NCBI GenBank assembly: GCA_951230915.1
Contig: OX579641.1
Location: 22,484,254-22,548,253 of the forward strand
Length of the DNA stretch: 64,000 bases
Direction of reading: 5' to 3'
Source of the DNA: Antitrichia curtipendula
Taxonomy: Eukaryota; Streptophyta; Bryopsida; Hypnales; Leucodontaceae
The stretch's first letter is position 1; the number at the start of each line of letters is the position of its first letter. Position numbers and translations under genes: made by a program. A model generated the notes under the pieces. It did not search any database, was not told where the DNA came from, and saw nothing but the letters and a program-made list of their open reading frames with translations. Below, piece by piece: positions 45,825-57,118 of the stretch.

Positions 45825-46160
45825 TGTGAAGTTGGTGTTGTGTAGGCAAGCATTTAGGTGATGTTTATACCATTGCTCTTTAATAGACACTCAACCTACT
45901 TGTCTACTGAAGTGGCGTAGATTTGGACCAAATTCTAGAAGGTAATGTGTTGGACTTTAAGAACGTGCCACCAAACAATCCTTGTTTTTTCATTAGATGG
46001 AATCTTCAAAAAAATATAATTTTTTGAGAGATGGGATTGATCTAGCTGATTTGTCAGAAATGGAGCTATTATATAAAGTTGCAAGGGTCCTAAGAATGGA
46101 AGGATGTCTTTGAAGTGCCATTAAGTTCAAATCAAACTAGTTGCAACAACCATGCCCATA

Positions 46161-46447
46161 CATTACAAAAAATATGAGGCCTCAACAAGGCCGTGAGTGC
46201 TGATTTTCGGGACTCGCGGGTGATATTACGGAAAAAAAACAAAAAACAAAACAACTCCCCCCCCCCCCAAAATAAAAATAAAAAGTGACGTCACGCTGAC
46301 GTGGCGCTGACGTCAGCGCTGGCGTGGAACTTCGACCACGTCAGAATTTCAGTTTCTGAATTTTTTTTTTTTGGAAAAAAACTCCGTAGTATCACTACAG
46401 GGGTCCAGGCTTAACGGCCTTCCGGAGGCCTCATATTTTTTGTAATG
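46161..46447. mobile_element. CATTA-TIR element, copy 3
   Basis: 287 bp, a close relative of 10811-11122 but inserted in the opposite orientation. The same TIRs (CATTACAAAAAATATGAGGC) and the same GACGTCAGCGC core are present. It has a 12-base C run near 46257. Non-coding. Confidence 0.88.
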
Positions 46448-49089
46448 AATCCTCAAAATAATTCTTTAATGATTATAAATCATAATCGATATTCTTAGAA
46501 ATTATCATTCTAGATTCTTGAAATATATTGGCAATTCATCAAGCTTTGGCAATTCACAATTTAGGGTGAGTATTTTACGTACTTGATGATTTTCCCTAGA
46601 CCATGCTTATAAAGCTTCAATACTCGTGTAGTCTCAATTTTCATTGGTTTGTAATTTCATGAGTTTAATGTTAACTTGAATTATTCTCTACTCTTCATAT
46701 TCAACATTGTAGTGCTTCAAGTCTTCTTTGACCTCATGCTCTATTGGTCTATAACTTCATGACTTCACTATTAACTTTAATTTTTCTTTGCACTTTTGAT
46801 TTAGGAATAAAAAACAACTTGATGCCAACATCTATGGCTGCCCCCAACTTGTAGAGTTGTAGTAGCACAAATGCATGGTAAATTACATCTTGTCATGATT
46901 GCATTTCTTGTATAAATTATTTTTTACGTGTAGTAGCATTTTTACTTCAATGCCAAGATCAACATACTCTTTTCTCAATTCTTGAATATATTGTCATGAT
47001 TCTTGCACTATTCTTCACTAGAGTCAATCATCCTTCCAAACTTATGAGAGCATATGCCAGGTTCTCTATCAAGAGTACCACTAAAGAAGTGAGGAAGTCC
47101 ATCACTATTTGCTACTAGGGCAACACATCCATGCAAAGACCAATAACCAAACTAGAGATGAGTGCACTAGTGGGAACAAAGAGAGAGTTGATCCTAGAGG
47201 AACTCAAAGTTGTTGATGGATGGAATTTAAAGACTACACTAGTGTGCCTTGTGCCGTTGCCACAATCAAAATAAAAGTAAAAATAATTTTTGAATTTTTG
47301 AATTCATAAAAACTTCAAAATTCCATAACTTTCACACCGTAGGTCCAAACGTCATGAAACAAAGCCCATGCACCCCTCTTTGTTGAGGGCCTTCCGATAG
47401 TGCCAAGTATACAACTGGAGAATATATGGCACGGGAGATCTCAACATGACAAACAAAACAAAACAATAGCTTGTCTTAATGGATGGATACTACTATATGA
47501 CTTCATATCTTTCAACAAGTCATGTAGGCCAAAATTTTCCCTTGCATATATGATAGACCTATATACAAGATTATATAGAATCACATAATGCTTGACTATG
47601 AATGCATTGTTGATTTCTTTGCATGGACTAAGAAAAATGACTTAGAAGAGTACTAGGAGCATTTGTCATCAAAACATACAGTCGAAGGCATTCTGAAGAC
47701 TTTTTTAAAAGATTTGTATGCATAGATATATGAATCATAGGCCAAAGACTCTAGATTTAGCCTCAATATATGAGGAGCTTGTTCAAACCCAATGGTAACA
47801 ACTATGAAGAAAGCCTAAGAAAGAACAATGATGACATGTATGAGAACAATGACAATAGTGAGCCCAAGAGTGACAATTCCATTGAGATCAATGGATCATA
47901 ACCCTTTGCTACAAATGCTACTACTTTGGTTAGGTCACCGTATATAGTGTATTGACAAAATGACAGAGTTGCTACCAAATCTTTTCAAGTCAAATTAATT
48001 GCAAGTCTTCAAGTCAAAGCCCCTCAGCTTAAACTCCTAGTAAAGTCAATGTGCCTTTTACATTTCTCCAACTTATAAGGGTGAGAACAATTGTGAGTGC
48101 AAGTTTGGTAACATTGTTGTTTGTAATAAGAGTTTGGGTGGCTACACAATTGTAGTTGACGTTATTAAAGCAAGTGGTGACTAACAAGATGAAGGAAATA
48201 TCAAAGGCTAGTCGTCAATCAGAGAAGAATAAAAGATAAATACAATTGAAACTTTTAAGTGAGCCAATGGTTTATTAATGAGACAAAGATCAACAACTAC
48301 ATGAAGTTGTAATCTCTGCCAATGAGAATGCACGGCCATCTATTGTGAAATAAGGAGAGGTAGTCAATTGTCTCTCAATTGTCACACTTATTATTTTGAG
48401 GATTGAAGGTGTCTCCTTGATCTTAATACAAGTGCAATAGCACAACTAGCTTCTACTACGGATGGAGAGGTGCTAGGTTGTGAACCTACAAATGATAGCT
48501 AGCCCTACTTATAATCTAGCTTGATGTCAAGTAATGCAACATTTGCATTTTGAAGCAATGAGAAAAACAAAAGATTAGCAGTCTATCCGAAGACCAAAAT
48601 GTTGCACTCTCATCATTATTGCAAGTAACTTATTCTATTGAAGTAAAGATTAATTTTGAAACAAAAGTGTTATTTGGCATGGTCTCTTCAGAATGTTTTA
48701 ACTCTGTGAAGATCATAATTTGAAACAACAAAGGCAAGGTAAAATTCATACATGTATGTTACATTCCCTATTGTGCAGTCACCTAAGTATAAGGCAAAAA
48801 TTAATCTACAATTTGAATTATGCACCTTTTACCACAACCTCTAGAGCTTTAGCATCCACTTATCATCCACTAATAATACATCATTGTCCACTAACTACAA
48901 CTGAAAGGGGTGTTTTAATTGAGTTTTAAAGTATAGTCCTAGACATAAGATTATAAGTAATGACCTTTTAGAAGATTTTCAGTAAAAGTTTCACTAAAAA
49001 CACATGTATGAACACATGTATAAGTTTTTTACTAGAAACACACTACCACACCATGCAATCCCTCATCCCATAGCATCTGTAATAGTTAC
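46448..49089. other. Intergenic, possible decayed retroelement
   Basis: No intact frame longer than about 70 codons. The composition at 47030-48650 is less AT-extreme than its surroundings, which could mean an old retroelement, but I could not identify gag, protease or polymerase motifs. Repeat R4 copy 2 lies inside. Confidence 0.35.
47235..47470. repeat. Dispersed repeat R4, copy 2
   Basis: Pairs with 28815-29070 (CATGAAACAAAGCCCATGCA, GAGATCTCAACATGACAAAC, and an A-rich stretch upstream). Confidence 0.65.
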
Positions 49090-49435
49090 TCTACTTCATC
49101 ATGATGTTATGTAGAATGGCACAACAAAGAATAATGTGTAGGATGAAAGTCACATGTAATTCCAAATTCACTAGCAGCTTCTAGAAGTTTTGTTTCAAAA
49201 TACCAAAAGCGTTCTCTACAACACATCTTTCCTTCTAGAGCTTTTTGTTGAATGGGCTTTCGAGCATGTTATAGTTGAGGATTCTTCTATGGAAAACCAT
49301 GAGCCACAATAACATGCATGGCATAGCTACTTTTCTTATCAAGTAGGGACTTAACCCCTCCATGGAATAATGGGCACCAAATAAGTTGTTATGCATTTTC
49401 AAATGATAGAGAGCAGCCCTTTTGGGGGGCACCAT
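49090..49435 (-). pseudogene. PIF/Harbinger-type transposase fragment (DDE_Tnp_4), C-terminal part
   Basis: One minus-strand frame reads EGLSPYLIRK, MLLWLMVFHRR, YNMLESPFNKKL, stop, KERCVVENAFGILKQNF, stop, then LHVTFILHIILCCAILHNIM and a stop at about 49103. This matches the order in HARBI1/ALP1-like transposases: the GDxxYPLLPWLM loop, the FN.KLS..R..VE.AFG.LK.R block with the last catalytic acidic residue, and the CC.LHN motif. Two in-frame stops and loss of the GD before the PWLM-like motif mean it is dead. The N-terminal half is not visible. Family knowledge: such transposases use TWA target sites, like the MITE at 50018-50563. Confidence 0.85.
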
Positions 49436-51150
49436 GGGACCAGATTACACCATTTCAAATTAAATTTCTACTTTCTGCCAAATAAAAGTAATCTTTTTTC
49501 ACAAGAAATTTTCTATTTCTATTAAAAATGTGGATAAAGTTGCCAAATTTGGATGAAAAAGTGCATAAATATGATTGAAAAGTTTTTTTTGTCCAAAGAT
49601 GAATGAATGTCAAAATACAATGCTTCACCAAATTTTAAGTGATTGCCATCTTGGCACTTTCTCATAAAAAAAAAGGTTGGTACAAAGACAACCTTCACAA
49701 TACACATGCATCATTTGTAGAACCCAGCATGCCTAAGTAGAGATCTAAAAATCGTGACCACGGCTTTGTAGTTTATAAAATATTGTCCAAAGTTGAAAAA
49801 TAAAATAATCTTTTGGTCCATATGTAGGTTTTGGAATGTATTCATGAGTGTTGTCAATAGGTCAATCACAACAGAAAGTCCACAAAGACGTTTGAAATGT
49901 TCTTGAAAGTCCTAATATTTTTTGTCCTTCTGATCACACAATCTCATGCCACAACTGAGTGTTTATGGAACACACTATCTGTAGCAAAAACAATTCACTT
50001 TCACACTGCAAAAATAAGGGCGGCTTTACACTTAGAGGCTGGGCCAATTTTTTGTGTTAGAGGTCAAGAATCCTTACTTGTGATTGGATAAAACGCTTAA
50101 ATCAGCCCCAACCCCTTTACACCTAGAGGCCGGGCCAATTTGGTGGAATGGATTTTTTATTCAACAAAGACATGATTTGACATGGCTCGAGCTCATTGAA
50201 TTGGGTGCACAAAAAATTGGAAGGTCAATGTCAAATTTCAGTTTAAAAAAATTGTTTTACAAAATATTATTTTTTTCAACAAATCACATCCGTTGGATTT
50301 TGTACAATTGGCCTCAAGGGGAATTGGCCCAGCCTCTATGTGTAAAGTGGCCTTGAAAATTTCAGCTTCTCTCTCTTTTTTGTAGGTTTTATTGAATCGG
50401 TTTAGCTTCTTGGCCTCAAGGCCTTTACATATGGTAGAATTGGCCTCCATTATAATGTTATTCTAATGGATAGTTGAGGCCGGACTCTAGCCCAAAAGGG
50501 GTTGAAATTTTGTGCAATCGGCTTGAAGGAAAATTGGCCCGGCTTCTAGGTGTAAAGCGGCCCTAATTATGAGCAGTGAGCGCAATAACAAATTAGCGTC
50601 ATTTAATTATAAGCTTGAACAAAGTGTGAAAAAGTGCAATAATTTGGATTTGAACAAAGTGGTAATCAAAATTATGTCACTAGTTGCATGAAATTCTAAA
50701 TCCAAATTAAAATAGAATGTGCCAAAAATCCTTCCACAGATATACATTTCTTCAAATCCAAATACACACAATTGACAAAGCAACGTTGAAAGGAACAAAT
50801 TTGCAAGATAATTGAATATCTAGAACCTTGATTTGTAGCATCAAAGAGCCCATCATCTTTGGAGTTGAACAATCCATATTTTTCTTTTTGAAAAGGTGCC
50901 AAGATGGTACATACTAAAAATTTGGTGAAGCATTGTACTTCTACATTTCATTTGTCTTTTGAACCAAAAAAATACTTTTTAATCATATTCACACTTTTTC
51001 ATCCAAATTTGACAACTTCATCCACATTTTAAATAGAAATGGAAAAATCGTGGTGGAAAAAAATTACTTTTATTTGGCAAATAAAAGTATGACACTTTAT
51101 TTTGAAATGGTGCAATCTAAATCCATGGTGCCAAAAAGAAGGACTGAGCT
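49411..51150. repeat. Large inverted repeat (arms 49411-49660 and 50895-51150)
   Basis: About 250-bp diverged arms in opposite orientation: CACCATGG..CCAGATTACACCATTTCAAA on the left mirrors TTTGAAATGGTGCAATCTAA..CCATGGTG on the right; both share CAAATAAAAGTA and GGTGAAGCATTGTA/TACAATGCTTCACC. Traces extend to about 49340 and 51210 (TCAAGTAGGGA), into the transposase fragment. Best read as two decayed related elements placed head to head, with other insertions between them. Confidence 0.7.
50018..50563. mobile_element. Tourist-like MITE with TAA target duplication
   Basis: 546 bp. Left end GGGCGGCTTTACACTTAGAG; the right end is the reverse complement of GGGCCGCTTTACACCTAGAA. TAA directly repeated at 50015-50017 and 50564-50566. 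GGGC ends with a TWA target site are typical of PIF/Harbinger/Tourist elements. A second inverted pair of the same end sequence (50105-50141 and 50321-50352) lies inside, so one copy is nested in another. Non-coding. Confidence 0.85.
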
Positions 51151-51331
51151 TAAGACAATGCTCGTTTTACAATCATTCCTTTGATAGTTTGTTCTCCCTA
51201 CTTGACAAACCCTCCTCTTCCAATGTGAACAACTTCTACAAATATATTTCCAATAATAAAGGCAAGAAGCTTTTAATAATAAAGGCATGCAATGTAAAAG
51301 AAACCCACCCATTATTGGATTTGGGATCTTT

Positions 51332-51603
51332 CATTAGAAAAAATCTGAACCCTGTGGAGAGCCGGTAACTTTTCATTTCCGGCCCCTCGCAGTGCAAATA
51401 CAAAAAATAATAATAATATTTTATTCAATTTTTTTTAAAATTTAAATTTAAAAAAAAAAATCCAATCTGGTGTGGCGCTGATATGGCACTACTAGTGCCA
51501 CATCAACTGCTAATAAAAAATAAATTTAATCCAAATTTCTCTAATATTGCACCGTTGCCACTGAAAACTCGCGGCCCTCTTGAGGCCTGAATTTTTTCTA
51601 ATG
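51332..51603. mobile_element. CATTA-TIR element, copy 4
   Basis: 272 bp. Left end CATTAGAAAAAATCTGAACC; the right end is the reverse complement of CATTAGAAAAAATTCAGGCC. Core GGCACTACTAGTGCCACATC. Non-coding; no clear target duplication. Confidence 0.78.
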
Positions 51604-53139
51604 GTCAAAACTACTCCTTGTTGACAAAGTCCAAATGTGGCTATATTCTTAGATTCTTATGCTCAGAAGGGCTAAATTTTATGCAAGAGTATGTTGAGTT
51701 TGGTTTCACAAGATGATGGTTGTTAGGTGGATTAAAGTAGAACTGCCTAATACCACCATCCACCCAATTTTGTCACCTTCCTGTGATGTCAATGGCCCAC
51801 CCAATACCACAGTCTTAGCAACCCTTTATCATGATGGCAATGCACTTGGGTAGTGGACATATCCCCCCATGCTAAAACAAACATCTACCCATGCTTCAAC
51901 AAGGATCTATTCACAGTTTAACATTTTAGATTTGAAAAATCACTTAAAATTCAATTTTTGTTGGAATTTCTTCATTCTTTTTGCAATTGACTTCTCTCAA
52001 ACTTTTCAATCTCTAAAAGTATGGAAGTTGACAAATAACTTCTCCAAAGTATCTAGATAGTAAATTTATTTGGTAATAGGCTGATCTATCTTATCTCTCA
52101 TTAGGAATTGGATTGATGTACTCCAATGCTATTCAAAATACTTACTAAATTTGGAACCAAATATAAAATTTCAATATGCATCGTACTAACATTGAGATGT
52201 GTTTCTAATGTTGTTTTTGCATTGCACCATATTCAACATGTCTAAGGTAACTATTGTCACGAACATAGAAGGATCTCAAGAAGCTTTTACCTTAAGAGAA
52301 ACTTCTCAAGCAACTTCCAAATTCGTAGAAAAGTCTTAGTTGCATAAGTCTATATATAGGAATTGATTATGAGAAGAAATCTGAGTTGCTTTAGTATATA
52401 TATAGAGGTAAAGACTGAAAGGTTCTTAAGTCTTGACAATTCCTTTAATGTCTAGCTTATATTCCTTAGTCTTCAAACTCTAGCGCTAGCATTGATCGTT
52501 TGTACCCTTTGCTATTTTGAATACAATCTTGCATCATTGTTGAGATTCTTGTCTTGAATATTCTCGTTCTTGTTTCGTGAACATTCTTGACAACTACACC
52601 TAAAAGTGCACACTTCCTAAAATTGCATACTATAGATTCTTGCCTAAAATGTACTCCCATTGTTCATGTGAGTCTATAATTGCTTTTAGAAACACCTATT
52701 TTCAACACTTTGAAAACTTGTAGTTCATTCATACAATGTCCAAAATATGCATTCTAAGAGAATTTAAAATCCCCTTTTCACTACCATCAAGATCCCACAA
52801 AAAAAATTCCACTATAATAATGAGAACCATTCTGAATTGCTTATTTGTGCAATTTTAGGTGTAGTTACCTTATCACCATGATTATCAATCATGCAATTAT
52901 TCTCAGACATGGTAAACATATGCATTCTTAGTTTTTATGAGAATGTGAGTTTCTTTCATTAAACATTGTTTGTCCACCTTGTCTTTATAAGGTGGAAATG
53001 ACTTCAATGTATACATAGTTTGTTTGTTTTCTAAATTAAAGATTGTCATATCAATGTCAATTTAATGAATTTTGTATATTTCCCAGACAAATGCAATTTG
53101 GGTATCAAATTTGATGGGCATGTGAAATGACATTGAAGA
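51604..53139. other. Intergenic
   Basis: No gene. A TATATATAG pattern occurs at about 52352 and 52398 within two imperfectly repeated stretches on TTGCATAAGTCTATATATAG and TTGCTTTAGTATATATATAG. Confidence 0.4.
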
Positions 53140-53400
53140 TAAGGTGCCCCCAAAATGCACCACTACTCCTAAAAAACAATCTGTACTTTGTGTACATCTC
53201 CAAAATCAATTACGTACCTATGTGGAAGAAATTGTATGAGAACCAAACTTTATTCCCTCCTAACTTTTCCATACGGTATCCAAATGTTGCGTTCTTTGGT
53301 GTGTTGGAATCTCCTTCCACTTGCCATTAAGAAAACATGAAAATTTGGCCAGTCTTATAGTAGTAACTACTAATTAGGCACAGTAGCAAATAGTGTCGGT
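53140..53400. repeat. Dispersed repeat R3, copy 3
   Basis: Follows copy 1 in the same orientation: AGGTGCCCCCAAAATGCACC, TCTCCAAAATCAATTACGTA, CATACGGTATCCAAATG, GGCCAGTCTTATAGTAGTAA, and GGCACAGTAGCAAATAGTG. Non-coding. Confidence 0.72.
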
Positions 53401-54137
53401 TGTTGGTACCGACGTTATATCAAACTCATTCCCAGAATTTTATGATGAGCAAGTTATCAAACAAATAAAAAGCTGCAGAAACACCCTCACCTGGCTGAGT
53501 GGATGTCCTGGCAATTATTGATAATAAGGAGCAATTTTTATTACTTGTGGGCACATCAATCCACTTGAATGTGTTGGTGTCCCCTTCCAACTTGTTGAGG
53601 GAAAAAATGTTCAGATTGTATGTGCATGTACGAGCCTGTTGTTTTTTTATGCATGATTTTTTGCCGATTGGGTACAACCAGAAGATGTTGACTATTCTTT
53701 TTAAAGAAAATTTCCATTTTTTTTCCAATCAAAGAAACCAAATTATTGTTGTATTGTAGACCGATAGCCAATTTTTTTTACATAGGTATCACCTAATATT
53801 GCTACAGATATCAGCAAGTATCATCCCAGTGAGTATTGAAGAAACAACTGACTACTTCTCTGAAATGATACCCCAAAACTAAAACTGGTCAGAGCCCAGG
53901 AGCTGATGAACATGGAAAAAATGTACATGAGTCTCTGTCAAGTTGGTAGTAGTAGGTACCTTTACCCCAATGAATCTTTCTGTTATCTGCCAAGTGAAAT
54001 AAGCTTACCTCATCTTTTCTTACGGTGCTACTACAGTGGTACTTGGGTGAAAAAATAACAGGATAAATTTAAAGTCAAAATTTACATGCTGGACGAAGAA
54101 AACCTCCACAGTAACAATGTTGGTAGCAAAACATGTA
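53401..54137. other. Intergenic
   Basis: Overlapping frames on both strands (53426-53771, up to 100 residues) show no domains; I call no gene. Confidence 0.4.
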
Positions 54138-54553
54138 AGGTAGTATGCTTCTAAAGCGACCATTTAAGGGCTGGTCCGCCTTTTTCACAGGCTTTCATGG
54201 ACAAAAATATTTTTAGATCATTTTTCAGAGAAAGAGAAAGAAAAATAGATGTGGAACCTAACACAAGTGGTTTTGTATTTTTCCAAGCATTTTTGAATTA
54301 CTTATGAATTTTCAAAGATTCAGGGCATAGGCACCTATTTGTGACCATAGGTCTTCCAAAATCTGTCCACTTGCAACTTGTAAAGAGATGTGTGGAAATC
54401 AAAGACAATGATTGGCTCTTGCAATAGAAAAACAATTTTTCCTCCATGCATTCAACTGCTAAACTGGTCCATTTAAGGATCAACCCATCTCCATTCTCCA
54501 CCTTAAAATAGGGGCGGTTTGAAGAAGATGGGTGCTTTTAGAGCACACTACCT
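54138..54553. mobile_element. TA-flanked MITE, AGGTAGTATGC type
   Basis: 416 bp. Left end AGGTAGTATGCTTCTAAAGC; the right end is the reverse complement of AGGTAGTGTGCTCTAAAAGC. TA at 54136-54137 and 54554-54555. Non-coding. Confidence 0.87.
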
Positions 54554-54636
54554 TAGAGTAAACTTGCCAGTACGAAATTCAAATCCTTCTCTACATAAAT
54601 GTGGAAACTTATATGTTTTGAAATTTGGTTTGATCA

Positions 54637-55578
54637 TTAACCCCTAAAGGTTTTTGACTATGTTTTCACCAAAACCGCTCCAGAACTGCCATTTCTAATA
54701 CTAGTGCCAAATTTTAGAAAAAAAACATTTTTGGACACTTGTAGCCGTAGGATCTTGTAGTAAACTTGTTTAAGAAGATGTGGAAAAAATTTCAGAATTT
54801 TCCACCAAGTGGATTGCAAGATAATAGCGTTTGAATTGACAAAAATCCTTTTTTTGTCCCTGCAAAAAAACGGGCAGCTGCCCTCCACAAGGTCACATTT
54901 GTATGAAAAAATGTCTAAAATGATGGTTACTCTTTGGATTTATTCTTCAAGGCAAGTTTGCTACATGCTTGAAAATTTTCAGATCATTTGGAATTGTACA
55001 ACATATAGGAAAAAAATAGTAAGTAGGAAGAGGTAGAGAATGATTCAAAGCACTAAATTGTCAAGAATTTATTTATGAAATTGAAAAATGCCAATCCCAA
55101 CGATTGTAATGTTGTAATAAACAATCTACACCCAATGTTTTTATCTTTTTTCAAAATATTGAAAATCGAATTAAATAAAGGACTTCAAAGTTTATTTTAG
55201 AGTAGAGATTCCATAACTACCCTCAAACTAAGAATCCTCATAACTTTTGACTCATTGATTGGAATGGAATGATTCAAAGCTTCCCACGTACATATAAATC
55301 TAAAGAACCAATTTCAAATTTTAGTTTTTTTTAAAAGTGATTTTTAAAGATTTTTTTTTTGCTGCCCGGGCTGCCCGTCGAACAATGAAAATGACATATC
55401 ATGCAATAACTTTTTAACCATGTAGTCAAAAGTTACGAAAATTGTTGGACCTTAAAGCTACTCCTCGGGCACATCTTATGTGAAAATTTCAAAGAAAAAA
55501 AAGAAAAATTTCGGTCATAGTGAGCTGCCCAGAATCGCTATGTTGTCAAAAAACGGTGTTTGGTCCTTTAGGGGTTAA
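54637..55578 (-). mobile_element. TTAA element, copy D (inverted relative to copy A)
   Basis: TTAA at 54637-54640 and 55575-55578. The reverse complement follows copy A closely: TTAACCCCTAAAGGACCAAA, GGGCAGCTCACTATG, CGACGGGCAGCCCGGGCAGC, CTACTCTAAAATAAACTTTG, and GGCAGCTGCCCG. A 76-codon minus frame (54658-54888) resembles the copy-A frame only because the DNA is similar. Confidence 0.9.
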
Positions 55579-56510
55579 CCCCTAAAGTTTCATGACTATG
55601 TTTTCACCGAAAACGCTCAAGAACTGCCATTTTTAGTACAAGGATTAAATTTCTAAGAAAAAACTTTTTTTGACATATGTAACCATACGATCTTGTAGTA
55701 TTCTGACTTGAGAACATGTGGGTAAAAATTTCAGAAATTTCCACCGCGTGGATTGCAAGATACAAGTGTCCAAATTCACTCAAATCATTTTTTTGACCCT
55801 GCAAAAAACCGGGCAGCTGCACTTCAGAAGCTCACTTTTCTATGAAAAAATGTCCAAAATGGTGGTGCTTCTTTGGACTGTTTTTCTTAGACAAGTTGTC
55901 TACATGCTTAAAAAATTTCACATCCTTTGAAATTTTACAACATATAGGAAAAAAATAGTAAGTAGAACAAAGTAGAGAATGATTCAAAATACAAAATTGT
56001 TAGGAATTTGGTTATGGAATTGAAAAATACCAATCCCAATGGTTGAAATGTTGTAATAAAAAATGTACATCCTATGATTTTATATTTTTCAAAAAATATT
56101 GAAAATTGAGTAAGATAAAGGACTTCAAAGTTTATTTTAGAGTAGAGATTCCATAACTACCTGCAAACTAAAACTCCTCATAACTTTTGATTCATTGGTC
56201 AAAATGGAATGATTAAAAGCTTTCTATGTATTTATAGCTCTAGAAAACCAATTTCAATTTTTTTTTCCTGAAAAAAGTGATTTTAAAAAATCTGCATGGA
56301 CTGCCCAGCTGAGAAAAAAAATAACATATTAGGCCATAACTTTTGACTTGTATTTCCAAATGTCATGAAACTTAGTACATATGAAAGATATATTCCTTGC
56401 ACACAATTTCTATTAAAATTTCAGCCAAAAATATGAAAAGCTCAAGTCATAGGTACTTGCCCAAGATTTATATACTACCAAAAAACGCATGCTGGTCCTT
56501 TAGGGGTTAA
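55575..56510 (-). mobile_element. TTAA element, copy E, abutting copy D
   Basis: TTAA at 55575-55578 (shared with copy D) and 56507-56510. Same orientation as D. Its reverse-complement left end is TTAACCCCTAAAGGACCAGC, followed by the ATGCGTTTTTTGGTAGTATA subtype, closest to copies C and G. Non-coding. Confidence 0.9.
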
Positions 56511-57118
56511 ATGTTATCTTTAGATTCACCTTCAAAAAATAGAATGCAATAAGATTTCTTCGTACAAATTTTATTGCAATTTAAAGACGGTGAAGTTGAA
56601 ATCTAGTTCAAAATTCCCGTTCCAACCCTTGACTGCATAGAGTGTAGTCATTGTACAGTGCCACAAAATTTTGTTCTCTCCACAATCGAACTAGTAGTTT
56701 AATTGTTTAGTTATATATTTTTGGATAATTGGAATGGTTGCAATTCAATTTTTGAATCTATACGATAAATGGTAGGTTTACACTATTTAGACTGCTTACA
56801 TTAAATGTCCATGATGAAGCTTAACCTCTCCATGCCCAGGGCCTTTGTCACTAAGGTATAGAAATTTGAACTATAAAATTTTGTAGTATACATATTATAG
56901 ATAACAAGAATCAAATTTGGAGTCATTTGGCCATATAGATTCACTACAAGAGAAAAGGTGGTATTAAGTGCAATATTCAATTAGAAATTGCATAATGAAA
57001 GATCACGTATGAAAAAATTTATTGAAAAAACACGTGTCTAGAACTTACTTTAAAGTACCTCTACTTAATTCCTACATCATGTCAATTCAATCAATTTTTG
57101 CATGTCTTTTTGTCATTC
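56511..57118. other. Spacer between TTAA elements
   Basis: AT-rich, with no gene or further repeat identified. Confidence 0.45.

Noticed and set aside
47030..48650. Ty1-copia or Ty3 retrotransposon
   Set aside because: Composition hints only; I could not find conserved motifs or LTRs, so no element is called.
53426..53771. Overlapping frames on both strands near 53.5 kb
   Set aside because: Mutually overlapping, domain-free, and without splice or composition support.
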